A stretch of 64,000 nt of DNA, from positions 34,310 through 98,309 of the forward strand of contig QZKF01000025.1 in assembly GCA_003599455.1 (NCBI GenBank), in the 5' to 3' direction. Below are positions 17,023 through 25,537 of this stretch, piece after piece. The stretch is from Comamonadaceae bacterium. Its GTDB lineage: Bacteria > Pseudomonadota > Gammaproteobacteria > Burkholderiales > Burkholderiaceae_C. The position numbers and the translations under genes are program-made. Positions within the stretch are counted from its first letter, which is position 1; every line of letters begins with the position of its first letter. Below the pieces are notes generated by a model. The model did not search any database and was not told the DNA's origin. It saw only the letters and a list, made by a program, of their open reading frames with translations.

Positions 17023-18942
17023 ATGTCCTATGTCGTCCTGGCCCGCAAATACCGCCCGCGCAACTTCACCGAAATGGTGGGGCAGGGCCATGTGGTGCAG
17101 GCCTTGTCGAACGCGCTGACGACGCAACGCCTGCACCATGCCTACCTGTTCACCGGCACGCGCGGCGTGGGCAAGACCACGGTCTCGCGCATCCTGGCCA
17201 AGTCGCTCAACTGCCTGGGCACCGACGGGCAGGGCGGCATCACCGCCGAGCCCTGCGGCGTGTGCCAGGCCTGCACCGACATCGACAGCGGCCGCTTCGT
17301 CGACTACACCGAGCTCGACGCCGCCTCCAACCGGGGCGTGGACGAGGTGCAGGCCTTGCTTGAGCAGGCGGTCTACAAGCCGGTGCAGGGCCGCTTCAAG
17401 GTCTTCATGATCGACGAGGTCCACATGCTGACCAACACGGCCTTCAACGCCATGTTGAAGACGCTGGAAGAGCCGCCCGAGTACCTCAAGTTCGTGCTCG
17501 CCACGACCGACCCGCAGAAGGTGCCGGTGACGGTGCTCTCGCGCTGCCTGCAGTTCAACCTGCGGCCGATGGCGCCTGAAACCGTGCTCGAGCATTTGCA
17601 ACAGGTGTTGCAAGCCGAACAGGTGCCGGCCGACGTGCAGGCGCTGCGCCTGATCTCGCGCGCCGCGCGAGGCTCCATGCGCGACGCGCTCTCGCTCACC
17701 GACCAGGCGATCGCCTTTGGCGGTGGCCAGCTGCAGGAAGCGACCGTGCGCCAGATGCTGGGCGCGGTCGACCGCTCCTATGTGCTGCGCCTGATCGACG
17801 CGCTGGCCCGCGCCGACGGCGCTGCGGTGGTCGACACCATCGACACGCTGCGCCTGAACGGCCTGAACGCCGCGTCCACGCTGGAAGAAATGACCGGTGT
17901 GCTGCAGCGCATGGCGGTGCTGCAGGCGGTGCCCGGTCGCGCGCAGGCCGAGGGCCTGGACGATCCCGATGAAGCGCAGATCGCGCAGCTCGCGCAGAGC
18001 CTGCCCGCCGACGAGACGCAGCTGCTCTACAGCCTCTGCCTGCACGGCCGCGGCGAGCTGGGCCTGGCACCCGACGAATACGCCGCGCTCACCATGGTGT
18101 TGCTGCGGCTCATGGCCTTCAAGCCCGCCGGTGCGGCCAGCGCCACGGCGGAAAAAAAAACACTGAAAACCGCTGAGGCGCCTGTCGTCCCTGCCGTCGC
18201 CACGGTGGCCGCAGCGACGCCGGCACCCAGGCCCATGGTGGACCTGCCCGTGGTGGCCCCATCGCGTGCGCCCGTGGTGCAGCAGTCTGCGGTGCGCGCT
18301 CCCACGGCCGCGCCCACTGCCGCCCCGGTGCAGTCGCCCACACCACCCGCGGTGGTGAGAGCCCAGGACGAACCGGTGGACGAGGCCCCGTGGCCCGAAG
18401 ACGACGGCCCGCCCTGGGAAGAGGCCGAGCCGGCACCGAGCCGCGTGCTGGCCATCCCGGTGCGCGACGCGGGCGAGCCAGGGCCGCTGGACCAGCCTCA
18501 GCCGCGCGCCGAGCCCGGCACGCAAACCGTGCTGCCGGCCGCGCCGGGCGGCAGCGTCGAAGGCGACTTCTGGTTCGAGACCGTCATCCAGCTCGTGCGC
18601 GCCGAGGCCATCACCGCGCTGGTGCGCGAACTGGGCCTGCAGTCGCAACTGGTGGCGCGCGACGCCGACCAGTGGTTGCTGCGCGTGGAGCGCAGTTCGC
18701 TCAACCAGGGCAACAGCCGCGAGCGGCTGGCCACCGCGCTGCAGACGCTGGGTCACGGCGTGCGCCTGGTGGTCGAGATCGGCAGCGTGAGCGACTCGCC
18801 GGCGCGCCGCCTGGCCGCCGAGGCCGCGCGCCGCCAGCGCGAAGCCGAAGCGCAGATCCTGGGCGATCCCTTCGTGCAGAGCATGATCCGCGACTTTGGC
18901 GGCAAAATCGTGCCCGGCACGCTCAAGGCCACGGCCGCCTGA
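17023..18942 (+). CDS. dnaX: DNA polymerase III subunits tau (and gamma)
   Basis: Clamp-loader ATPase that couples the two replicative polymerases and DnaB. The product is 639 residues. AAA+ domain: Walker A GTRGVGKT (45-52), zinc-module cysteines 64, 78, 81 and 84, Walker B MIDEVHML, sensor 1 ATTDPQKVP and SRC box VLSRCLQF. Domain III ends near residue 370. A run of nine A follows at 18152-18160. Slippage there by -1 would add five residues and stop at 18174-18176, and slippage by +1 would stop at 18164-18166. Either gives a gamma-like product of about 380-384 residues. A proline/alanine-rich linker and the tau C-terminal domain ([13 protein letters not shown] onward) complete the full-length form. 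Upstream of ybaB and recR. Confidence 0.97.
   Translation: MSYVVLARKYRPRNFTEMVGQGHVVQALSNALTTQRLHHAYLFTGTRGVGKTTVSRILAKSLNCLGTDGQGGITAEPCGVCQACTDIDSGRFVDYTELDAASNRGVDEVQALLEQAVYKPVQGRFKVFMIDEVHMLTNTAFNAMLKTLEEPPEYLKFVLATTDPQKVPVTVLSRCLQFNLRPMAPETVLEHLQQVLQAEQVPADVQALRLISRAARGSMRDALSLTDQAIAFGGGQLQEATVRQMLGAVDRSYVLRLIDALARADGAAVVDTIDTLRLNGLNAASTLEEMTGVLQRMAVLQAVPGRAQAEGLDDPDEAQIAQLAQSLPADETQLLYSLCLHGRGELGLAPDEYAALTMVLLRLMAFKPAGAASATAEKKTLKTAEAPVVPAVATVAAATPAPRPMVDLPVVAPSRAPVVQQSAVRAPTAAPTAAPVQSPTPPAVVRAQDEPVDEAPWPEDDGPPWEEAEPAPSRVLAIPVRDAGEPGPLDQPQPRAEPGTQTVLPAAPGGSVEGDFWFETVIQLVRAEAITALVRELGLQSQLVARDADQWLLRVERSSLNQGNSRERLATALQTLGHGVRLVVEIGSVSDSPARRLAAEAARRQREAEAQILGDPFVQSMIRDFGGKIVPGTLKATAA
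18151..18176 (+). other. Candidate dnaX slippage site (A9 with stops in both shifted frames)
   Basis: GAA AAA AAA ACA is read in frame as E-K-K-T (residues 377-380). Nine consecutive A (18152-18160) match in length the tract used for transcriptional slippage in Thermus dnaX. In the -1 frame the next codons read N-T-E-N-R-stop (TGA 18174-18176). In the +1 frame they read H-stop (TGA 18164-18166). The site sits exactly at the border of domain III, where gamma ends in other bacteria. No strong upstream Shine-Dalgarno-like stimulator or downstream stem-loop is obvious, so polymerase slippage is more likely than E. coli-style ribosomal frameshifting. Confidence 0.65.
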
Positions 18943-18977
18943 CATCCCTCTTTTCATTCAGAACCTCAAGGAAGACC

Positions 18978-19310
18978 ATGTTCAACAAAGGACAACTCGC
19001 CGGCCTCATGAAGCAGGCCCAGGCCATGCAGGACAACCTGAAGAAGGCGCAGGACGAGCTGGCCTTCATCGAAGTCACGGGCGAATCCGGCGCCGGCCTG
19101 GTGAAGGTGCTCATGACCTGCAAGCACGACGTGAAGCGTGTGATCATCGACCCCAGCCTGCTGGCCGACGACAAGGACATGCTCGAAGACCTGGTGGCTG
19201 CCGCCTTCAATGCCGCGGTGCGCAAGGCCGAGGAGACCTCGGCCGAAAAGATGGGCAAGCTCACGGCCGGTATGCCCGGCCTCCCGGGCGGCATGAAATT
19301 CCCGTTCTGA
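18978..19310 (+). CDS. ybaB: Nucleoid-associated protein YbaB/EbfC
   Basis: Small dimeric DNA-binding protein of the YbaB/EbfC family, almost always found between dnaX and recR. The product is 110 residues and starts [20 protein letters not shown], which forms the long N-terminal helix. The central [22 protein letters not shown] is the conserved strand region, and the protein ends in a Gly/Pro/Met-rich tail ([14 protein letters not shown]). The start ATG at 18978 follows AAGGAAGACC, a good Shine-Dalgarno. It lies 35 bp after dnaX and 36 bp before recR, so a dnaX-ybaB-recR operon is likely. Confidence 0.95.
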   Translation: MFNKGQLAGLMKQAQAMQDNLKKAQDELAFIEVTGESGAGLVKVLMTCKHDVKRVIIDPSLLADDKDMLEDLVAAAFNAAVRKAEETSAEKMGKLTAGMPGLPGGMKFPF

Positions 19311-19346
19311 GCGCCGCTGTCGCCCCGCGGGTGAGGCCCCAGGCAG

Positions 19347-19955
19347 ATGGCTGAAAACCACTCGCTCGAACTGCTCGTCCAGGCCCTGCGCCGTCTGCCC
19401 GGTGTGGGCGTGAAGTCGGCGCAGCGCATGGCCTTCCACCTGCTGCAGCACGACCGCGAGGGCGCCCGGCAACTGGCGCGTGCGCTGGAACACGCCGCGG
19501 ACTCGGTGAAGCACTGCAGCCTGTGCCACACCTTCACCGAAGACGAGCTGTGCCACACCTGCCGCGACCCGCGGCGCGACCGCAGCCAGCTCTGCGTGGT
19601 GGAGACACCGGCCGACCAGGCGGCGATGGAGCGCACCGGCGCCTACAAGGGCCTGTTCTTCGTGCTCATGGGCAAGCTCAGCCCGCTCGACGGGGTGGGC
19701 CCGCGCGACATCGGCCTGCAGAAGCTGTTCGACCGCATCGCCGCGCCCGCGACCGAGGGCGAACCAGCGCTGCGCGAGGTGATCCTGGCGACCAACTTCA
19801 CCGCCGAGGGCGAGACCACGGCGCATGTGATTGCCCAGGCGCTCAAGGGCCGCGACGTGCAGGTGACCCGGCTGGCGCGCGGGGTACCGGTGGGCAGCGA
19901 ACTCGAATACGTGGACCTGGGCACCATCGCCCATGCCCTGGTGGACCGGCGCTGA
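19347..19955 (+). CDS. recR: Recombination mediator RecR
   Basis: Toroidal protein that with RecO/RecF loads RecA on gapped DNA. The product is 202 residues, the usual length. The N-terminal helix-hairpin-helix is [19 protein letters not shown]. The zinc finger is [16 protein letters not shown]. The Toprim domain has [17 protein letters not shown], and the C-terminal Walker-B-like region contains [18 protein letters not shown]. It closes the dnaX-ybaB-recR operon. Confidence 0.97.
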   Translation: MAENHSLELLVQALRRLPGVGVKSAQRMAFHLLQHDREGARQLARALEHAADSVKHCSLCHTFTEDELCHTCRDPRRDRSQLCVVETPADQAAMERTGAYKGLFFVLMGKLSPLDGVGPRDIGLQKLFDRIAAPATEGEPALREVILATNFTAEGETTAHVIAQALKGRDVQVTRLARGVPVGSELEYVDLGTIAHALVDRR

Positions 19956-19989
19956 TCGGCGCCATTTTTTTTGTGGAAAGCGCTGCTTC

Positions 19990-20394
19990 ATGAAACTGGC
20001 TGGATTGACCGTGGCTTACTGGTCCGTGGTGGCGGCTGCCCTGTTGCCCATCGGGTGCGCGTGGCTGGCCAAGTGGGGCTCGTTCGGCAAACCACGCCGC
20101 GAGGGGGGATACGACAACCACGCGCCGCGCGCCTGGCTGGCGCGCCAGAGCGACTGGCGCGCGCGCGCCAACGCGGCGCAGGCCAACAGCTTCGAAGCGC
20201 TGCCGTTCTTCATCGGCGCGGTGATCATTGCCCACCAGCTCGGTGCCTCCCAGATGCGGCTCGACGTGCTGGCCTTCCTGTTCGTCGTGCTGCGCGTGCT
20301 CTACGTCCTGATGTACGTGGCCGACATGGCCACCGCGCGCAGCCTGGTCTGGACCGTGGCGCTGGTGGTGAACGTCGCGATCCTGTTCGTCTGA
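19990..20394 (+). CDS. MAPEG family membrane protein
   Basis: Small membrane protein of the MAPEG superfamily (membrane-associated proteins in eicosanoid and glutathione metabolism), PF01124. The product is 134 residues with four predicted hydrophobic segments. The family signature is RARANAAQANSFEALPFF, where Arg, Asn and Glu residues line the glutathione site in characterised members. A second conserved feature is VLRVLYVLMYVADM. The start ATG at 19990 is 34 bp after recR, with a weak Shine-Dalgarno (GTGGAAAG). Substrate and physiological role in bacteria are not known from sequence. Confidence 0.85.
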   Translation: MKLAGLTVAYWSVVAAALLPIGCAWLAKWGSFGKPRREGGYDNHAPRAWLARQSDWRARANAAQANSFEALPFFIGAVIIAHQLGASQMRLDVLAFLFVVLRVLYVLMYVADMATARSLVWTVALVVNVAILFV

Positions 20395-20442
20395 CGCGCG
20401 CCGCGCCCGCGCCGTTACATCAGCTTGCATTTGCTCGGTACA

Positions 20443-20473
20443 AACCCGCTCGGGATTGGTCCCGATGCGGGTT
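20443..20473. repeat. Inverted repeat between the MAPEG gene and the solute-binding-protein gene
   Basis: AACCCGC at 20443-20449 pairs with GCGGGTT at 20467-20473, and CGGGA (20451-20455) pairs with TCCCG (20460-20464) inside it, giving a 12-bp stem with one small bulge and a four-base loop. No T-tract follows on either strand. It could be a terminator for the upstream gene, a 5'-UTR element or an operator of the downstream gene. Confidence 0.5.
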
Positions 20474-20539
20474 CGGCGTCCCGCCCCTAGTCTCAAGGCT
20501 CATCCAAAAAAGAATGTGCCAAGAGAGGAAAACCGGGTC

Positions 20540-21613
20540 ATGTGGAGTCGCCGAAACTGGGGTCGGATCTGTGCGCTGGGCGTGGTCGCGGTGGCCGTGC
20601 CGTCCCTGCGTGCCCAGACGGCGCCTGCCACCTCCGCACCCGCTGCGCCGCCCGCACCGCGCCCTGGCGCCACGCGCCTGGCGATCGCGGTCAGCAACCG
20701 CGCCTCGTTCTGCTACCTGCCACTGACCATCGCCGATCGCCTGGGCTTCTTCGCCCAGGAGGGGCTCGATGTCGAGGTGCGCGAATTCCCCGACGCGGGC
20801 CAAGCGCTGCAGGCGGTGCAGGGCGGCGCGGCACACGTGCTGTCGGGACCGTACAGCAGCACCATCGCGCTGCAGGCGCGGGGCCAGAACCTGCAGTCCT
20901 TCGTGCTGCAGGGCCGTGCGCCGCAGGTCGTGCTGGGGGTGTCGCGGGAAACCATGGCGCACTACCGCACGCTGAACGACCTGAGAGGCCGGCGCGTGGG
21001 TGTCACGGCCACCGGCTCGGCCTCGCACCGCGTGGCCAGCCTGGTGCTGGCCAAGGTGGGCCTTCGGGCGGCGGACGTGCAGTACGTGCCGCTGGCCAAT
21101 GCCGCGGCCGCGGTGCAGGCGTTTCGCCGTGGTGAGCTCGACGCCATCAGCTACACCGACCCGACGGTCACGCAGCTGGAACAGCTCGGTGCGCTCCGGG
21201 TGGTGGCCGACACGCGCAGCACCCGGGGCACGGCCGAGGTCTTCGGCGGGCCCATGCCGTCGGGCTGCCTGTGCGCGCCGGGCGATTTCCTCACGCAGTA
21301 CCCCAAGGCGAGCCAGGCCATGACGGATGCCATGGTGCACGCGCTCAAGTGGCTGCAGACGGCGGGTCCGTCCGACATCATCAAGGCTGTGCCCGAGCGC
21401 TATTTCCAGGGCGATCGCGCGCTCTACCTCGCGGCGTTCGCCCGGGTGCGCGAGGCCTGGACGGCCGACGGCCTGATGCCCGAAACAGGGCCCGCCACCG
21501 CGGCGCGCATGCTGGCGCAGTTCGAGGAGCCCGACGCGCTGCAGCGCGTGGACCTGGCGCGCACCTTCACCAACGAATTCGCGCGCAAGTCCAAGCTCCG
21601 CTTCCGGGCCTGA
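20540..21613 (+). CDS. NMT1/THI5-like (SsuA/TauA-type) ABC transporter substrate-binding protein
   Basis: Periplasmic binding protein of the sulfonate/nitrate/thiamine-precursor class (NMT1/THI5-like). The product is 357 residues from the ATG at 20540, which follows an AGAGAGGA Shine-Dalgarno. The signal peptide starts MWSRRNWGRICALG, a twin-arginine-like motif followed by a short hydrophobic stretch, and cleavage is likely after SLRAQ. A Pro/Ala-rich linker precedes the binding fold beginning RLAIAVSNRASFCYLPLTIA. Typical family motifs include GLDVEVREFPDAGQALQAV and DLRGRRVGVTATGSASH. No permease or ATPase gene is nearby, so it is an orphan here and the ligand is unknown. Confidence 0.85.
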   Translation: MWSRRNWGRICALGVVAVAVPSLRAQTAPATSAPAAPPAPRPGATRLAIAVSNRASFCYLPLTIADRLGFFAQEGLDVEVREFPDAGQALQAVQGGAAHVLSGPYSSTIALQARGQNLQSFVLQGRAPQVVLGVSRETMAHYRTLNDLRGRRVGVTATGSASHRVASLVLAKVGLRAADVQYVPLANAAAAVQAFRRGELDAISYTDPTVTQLEQLGALRVVADTRSTRGTAEVFGGPMPSGCLCAPGDFLTQYPKASQAMTDAMVHALKWLQTAGPSDIIKAVPERYFQGDRALYLAAFARVREAWTADGLMPETGPATAARMLAQFEEPDALQRVDLARTFTNEFARKSKLRFRA

Positions 21614-21631
21614 GCCGCGCGCCGCGGGATC

Positions 21632-23251
21632 TCAGGGCTTCCTGTCCGGCTTGCCGGTGGTGGCCACGCGCGTCTTGCTGGCGGTGGCCCTGGCCTTCAC
21701 TTTCGCGGTGGTGCGGCCGGGTTTGTTCGCCACCTTCCTGGCGCCGGCTTTGGGCCCCGCCGCCTTCGCCACGCCGACCCGCTGGGGCAGCAGCAGCGTG
21801 ACGCGCTGACCAGGCTTGAGCGCCGCGTTCACGGCCAGCTTGTTCCAGCCCGCCGCGCTCACCGCGCTCACGCCGTGGCGTTGCGCGAGCCGCGCGAGGT
21901 TGTCGCCCTTGCGCGCGCGCACCGTGGTGCGCTTGAGAATCGCCTCGGGCTGCAGGCTGAGCTGGCCGTTGTCGGCCACGTGCACGGGCACGTCGCGGTT
22001 GCGCTGGTCGGTGCGTGGCACCAGCAGGCTGGAGCCGGCGCGCACGCTCATGCGGGGCGGGATGTTGTTCACGGCACGCAGTTCCGATTCGTTCATGCCC
22101 ACCTTGGCCGCGGCCTGCGCCGCCGTCATCGTGGTGGGCACGACCCAGGCGGTCCAGCTGGCCAGCGGCCCGGTGTGGTCCTGCAGGTTGCGCTGGAAGA
22201 TCACCGCGTTGTCCCAGGGCAGCAGCACGTGGGGCGTGCCCGCGGCCATCACCACCGGCTGGCGCAGCGAAGGATTGAGCGCGCGGAAGTCCTTTTCCTC
22301 GACCTCGGCCAGGCGCGCGATGACGGCCACGTCCATGTCGCGCTGCAGGGTGACGGTGTCGAAGAACGGGTGGTTGCCGATCAGGGGCAGGGTGGTGTTG
22401 AAGGCCTGGGGCCGCGCCAGGATGTTCTTCACCGCCTGCAGCTTGGGCACGTACATGCGGGTTTCCAGCGGCATGCTCAGGTCGGTGTAGCCGGTGGGCT
22501 GGCCCAGGCGCTGGTTGCGGGTGATGGCGCGGTTGACGTTGCCCTGGCCCCAGTTGTAGGCCGCCAGCGCCAGGTGCCAGTCGCCGAAGCGGCCGTGCAA
22601 CTGCTGCAGGTAGTCGAGCGCGGCGCGCGTGGAGGCGAGCACGTCGCGCCGGTCGTCGCGGAAGGCGTTCTGCTTGAGGTCGAACGACTGGCCGGTGGCC
22701 GGCATGAACTGCCACATGCCGGCGGCGCGCGCGCTGGAAACCGCTTGCGGGTTGAAGGCGCTTTCAATGAAGGGCAGCAGCGCCAGCTCCATCGGCATGT
22801 TGCGGCGCTCGATCTCTTCAACGATGTGGAACAGGTAGCGGCTGGAGCGCTCGGTCATGCGCTGCATGTAGTCGGGTCGCGTGGCGTACCACTGCTCGCG
22901 GTCGCGCACCAGGTCGCCTTCGAGGTCGGGCATGGCGAAGCCGCGGCGGATGCGGTCCCACAAGTCGGTGGGCGCGTCCAGCGTGGTCACGCCGGGCAGG
23001 CTGGTGTCCGCGGTGGCGATCTCGCTGAGCGGCACGTCGGCGGGCAGGCGGTAGGAAGGCAGGCTGGGTGCCGGCGTTCTGGCGGCCGCGGTGGGAGCAC
23101 CGGGTGCGCCCGCGGGTTCTGGCGCCACGGTGGTGGCACAACCGGACACCAGCAGCCCCACGGCGGCAGCGGTCAGCAGCAGCCATCGGCGCACCGGCCC
23201 GGGGTCGAGGTGTGGGAGGGCGGGCGGAGCAATCGGGAAGGCAAGGGTCAT
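21632..23251 (-). CDS. mltD: Membrane-bound lytic murein transglycosylase D
   Basis: Outer-membrane-anchored peptidoglycan lytic transglycosylase. The product is 539 residues from the ATG at 23251, which overlaps the gloB stop by 4 bp. It has a lipoprotein signal peptide with lipobox LVSGC. The SLT domain carries the catalytic Glu in LALLPFIESAFNP, with downstream AAGMWQFMPATGQ and LALAAYNWGQGNVNRA. Two LysM-like modules follow (near VGMNESELRAVNNIPP and LARLAQRHGVSAVS). The last 45 residues are an unusual Lys/Ala/Arg-rich tail. An earlier in-frame ATG at 23269 is possible but would lie inside gloB. Probably co-transcribed with gloB. Confidence 0.93.
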   Translation of the reverse strand: MTLAFPIAPPALPHLDPGPVRRWLLLTAAAVGLLVSGCATTVAPEPAGAPGAPTAAARTPAPSLPSYRLPADVPLSEIATADTSLPGVTTLDAPTDLWDRIRRGFAMPDLEGDLVRDREQWYATRPDYMQRMTERSSRYLFHIVEEIERRNMPMELALLPFIESAFNPQAVSSARAAGMWQFMPATGQSFDLKQNAFRDDRRDVLASTRAALDYLQQLHGRFGDWHLALAAYNWGQGNVNRAITRNQRLGQPTGYTDLSMPLETRMYVPKLQAVKNILARPQAFNTTLPLIGNHPFFDTVTLQRDMDVAVIARLAEVEEKDFRALNPSLRQPVVMAAGTPHVLLPWDNAVIFQRNLQDHTGPLASWTAWVVPTTMTAAQAAAKVGMNESELRAVNNIPPRMSVRAGSSLLVPRTDQRNRDVPVHVADNGQLSLQPEAILKRTTVRARKGDNLARLAQRHGVSAVSAAGWNKLAVNAALKPGQRVTLLLPQRVGVAKAAGPKAGARKVANKPGRTTAKVKARATASKTRVATTGKPDRKP

Positions 23252-24021
23252 CGGAACACGTTTTTCCATTCGCGAAGCGTGGCGAAGACCGTCACGGCAT
23301 CGGTGGGGCTGCCCGGCTCGCGGGCCTGGGCGGACTGCACGACGGCGGCTTCGCCGGTGCGCAGAAAGGGGTTGATCTGTTTCTCCAGTCCGATGGAGCT
23401 GGGCAGGGTGGGAAAGTTCTGCGCGCGTTGCGCCTGGCAGCGCGCGGTGTAGGCCGCCAGCGCGGCGTTGTCGGGCTCGACCGCCTGCGCGAACTTCAGG
23501 TTGGACAGCGTGTATTCGTGGGTGCAGCAGACGCGGGTGTCGGCGGGCAGCGCGGCCAGCCGGGTGAGTGAGTCCAGCATCTGGGCCGGCGTGCCTTCGA
23601 ACAGGCGGCCACAACCGCCCGAGAACAGCGTGTCGCCGCAGAACAGCAGCGGCGCGCCGTCGATGTCGGGCGTGTAGTAGGCGATGTGGCCGGCCGTGTG
23701 GCCCGGCACTTCCATCACCGCGAAGCGCAGGCCCAGCACCTCGACCTCATCGCCCGCGCCCACGCGCTGCAGCGGCTCGGGCATGGGCTCGTACGCCGGA
23801 CCGACCACGCGCGCGCCGGTGGCCTCGCGCAGCGCGGCCACGCCGCCGGTGTGGTCGGCGTGGTGGTGGGTGATCAGGATGGTGTCGAGTTGCAGGCCCT
23901 CCCGCGCGAGCCACGCGGCCACACCGTCGGACTCGCCGGGGTCGACCACCAGGGCCTTGCGCCCGTCGTGCAGGGCCCAGATGTAGTTGTCGCTGAAAGC
24001 CGGGAGGGGGAAGAGATGCAT
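23248..24021 (-). CDS. gloB: Hydroxyacylglutathione hydrolase (glyoxalase II)
   Basis: Metallo-beta-lactamase-fold enzyme that hydrolyses S-lactoylglutathione in methylglyoxal detoxification. The product is 257 residues starting MHLFPLPAFSDNYIWAL, where the NYIW motif is typical of glyoxalase II. The binuclear metal site is THHHADHTGG with further His in VPGHTAGH, Asp in LFCGDTLF and His in CTHEYTLSN. The C-terminal glutathione-binding helices end REWKNVFR. The neighbourhood gloB / class I methyltransferase / rnhA is conserved in many proteobacteria. A perfect TATAAT on this strand at 24141-24136 is a candidate -10 element giving a leader of about 110 nt. Confidence 0.96.
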   Translation of the reverse strand: MHLFPLPAFSDNYIWALHDGRKALVVDPGESDGVAAWLAREGLQLDTILITHHHADHTGGVAALREATGARVVGPAYEPMPEPLQRVGAGDEVEVLGLRFAVMEVPGHTAGHIAYYTPDIDGAPLLFCGDTLFSGGCGRLFEGTPAQMLDSLTRLAALPADTRVCCTHEYTLSNLKFAQAVEPDNAALAAYTARCQAQRAQNFPTLPSSIGLEKQINPFLRTGEAAVVQSAQAREPGSPTDAVTVFATLREWKNVFR

Positions 24022-24123
24022 GGCGCGGATTTCGGGTGGGGGCGTGTAGAGTGCGGGCTGGCCTTCCCGGTGGTTTGCAGTGTCGCAGACTTCCACCCGG
24101 GACCGGTACTTGCCCCACACCAC

Positions 24124-24918
24124 ATGACCGCAAAAATTATAGGGTTGACCGAGTGGTTCGCCACCGCGCCCGGCCAGTACCTGCTGGCCTGGGAGCAGGC
24201 CCAGTTCGACCTCGCGGTGACCGACCTGTTCGGCTACAACGCCCTGCAGCTGGGTCTGCCCGAGCTCGATGCGCTGCAGGCCAACCGCATGCCGCACCGC
24301 TGGCTGGCCTTGCCCGAGGTGTTGCCGCCCGCGGCGCCCACGGGCGCGGGGGGTGGCCTGGCGCCGCGCGTGGCGCTGATCACCAACGCGGCCGCGCTGC
24401 CGTTTCCCGAGGCCAGCCTGGACCTGGTGGTGCTGCCGCACACGCTGGAGTTCAGCGCCGACCCGCACCACGTGCTGCGCGAGGTGGAGCGCGTGCTGGT
24501 GCCCGAAGGGCGCGTGGTGATCTCGGGCTTCAACCCGGCCAGCCTGTGGGGCCTGCGCCAGCGGCGCGGGCGGCTGTGCGGCCAGGTCGGCCTCAACGCG
24601 CTGGGTGCCTCCAGCCTGTACCTGCCCGAGGCGGGTGAATTCATCGGCCCCTGGCGGCTGCGCGACTGGCTGCGGCTGCTGAGTTTTGAAGTAGAGTCGG
24701 ACCGCTTCGGCTGCTACCGCCCGGCGATGCGCACCGAAGCCTGGCTGCAGCGCTACGCGTGGCTGGACCGCGCCGGCGCGCGCTGGTGGCCCATTTTTGG
24801 CGCGGTGTATTTCGTGGTGGCGGTCAAGCGCGTGCGCGGCATGCGCCTGCTCGGCCCCGCCTGGAAACCGCGCCGCGCCACCTCGGCCGCGCCGGTGTCG
24901 GTGGCGAACCGGCACTGA
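24124..24918 (+). CDS. Class I SAM-dependent methyltransferase
   Basis: Putative S-adenosylmethionine-dependent methyltransferase, 264 residues, divergent from gloB and upstream of rnhA. The N-terminal region ([22 protein letters not shown]) is the hallmark of a family found in this location in proteobacteria. The usual glycine-rich SAM loop is replaced by the weaker [18 protein letters not shown]. Later motifs [45 protein letters not shown] and the C-terminal [12 protein letters not shown] are recognisable class I features. The target molecule is unknown. The ATG at 24124 has no clear Shine-Dalgarno. Confidence 0.82.
   Translation: MTAKIIGLTEWFATAPGQYLLAWEQAQFDLAVTDLFGYNALQLGLPELDALQANRMPHRWLALPEVLPPAAPTGAGGGLAPRVALITNAAALPFPEASLDLVVLPHTLEFSADPHHVLREVERVLVPEGRVVISGFNPASLWGLRQRRGRLCGQVGLNALGASSLYLPEAGEFIGPWRLRDWLRLLSFEVESDRFGCYRPAMRTEAWLQRYAWLDRAGARWWPIFGAVYFVVAVKRVRGMRLLGPAWKPRRATSAAPVSVANRH
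24136..24141 (-). promoter_or_regulatory. Perfect -10 hexamer for gloB, inside the divergent methyltransferase start
   Basis: TATAAT on the minus strand lies within the first six codons of the divergent methyltransferase gene. It would start a gloB-mltD transcript with a 5' leader of roughly 110 nt. The -35 region is weak. Confidence 0.45.
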
Positions 24919-24968
24919 GGCCCTCGCGGCCCTTCTTTACCCCGTCTTTACATTCAGGAGTTGTGTCT

Positions 24969-25403
24969 TTGAACCATGTGGTGATCTACACCGACGGTGC
25001 CTGCAAGGGCAACCCGGGACCCGGCGGCTGGGGCGTGTACCTGAAGTCCGGCGGCGTCGAAAAGGAGCTCTGCGGCGGCGAGCGCGAGACCACCAACAAC
25101 CGCATGGAACTCACCGCCGTGATCGAGGCGCTGACCGCGCTCAAGCGGCCCTGCCGGGTGTCGCTGTATCTCGACAGCGAGTACGTGCGCAAGGGCATCA
25201 CCGAGTGGATCCACGGCTGGAAGCGCAAGGGCTGGACCACGGCGGCCAAGCAACCGGTGAAAAACGCCGACCTCTGGCAGAAGCTCGACGCCCTGGTGCA
25301 CGGCGGCGTGCACCAGATCGAATGGCACTGGGTCAAGGGCCATGCGGGCGATCCGGGCAACGAGCGCGCCGACGCCCTGGCCAACCGCGGCGTGCCGGGT
25401 TGA
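24969..25403 (+). CDS. rnhA: Ribonuclease HI
   Basis: Cleaves RNA in RNA-DNA hybrids. The chosen TTG start at 24969 gives 144 residues ([17 protein letters not shown]) and is 8 nt after GGAG. A GTG at 24963 would add two residues but sits only 2 nt from the same Shine-Dalgarno. The catalytic carboxylates are Asp in [17 protein letters not shown], Glu in [15 protein letters not shown], Asp in [12 protein letters not shown] and Asp in the C-terminal [10 protein letters not shown], with the conserved His in KGHAGDPGN. It lies 50 bp downstream of the methyltransferase gene. Confidence 0.95.
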   Translation: MNHVVIYTDGACKGNPGPGGWGVYLKSGGVEKELCGGERETTNNRMELTAVIEALTALKRPCRVSLYLDSEYVRKGITEWIHGWKRKGWTTAAKQPVKNADLWQKLDALVHGGVHQIEWHWVKGHAGDPGNERADALANRGVPG

Positions 25404-25537
25404 GCCCTCAACCCGCCTGCGGGGTCGGATAGCGGGAACTTCCGCTGCCGGGCGACTGTCAGCACTGCTACATTTCGTTTCTTTGACCTGTTCCATGCCC
25501 ACCGGGGCGGGGAATGCATTTCCAGGCTGTCGAATCC

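Noticed and set aside
18161..18230. Stable stem-loop downstream of the dnaX A9 run as in E. coli frameshifting
   Set aside because: Only short 4-bp pairings (GGCG/CGCC) could be drawn. Too weak to claim, so transcriptional slippage is preferred.
16888..18957. A long open frame antisense to dnaX and over the 4.5S RNA gene
   Set aside because: It is compositionally a shadow (Gly/His/Arg-rich), and the plus strand encodes an unmistakable DnaX.
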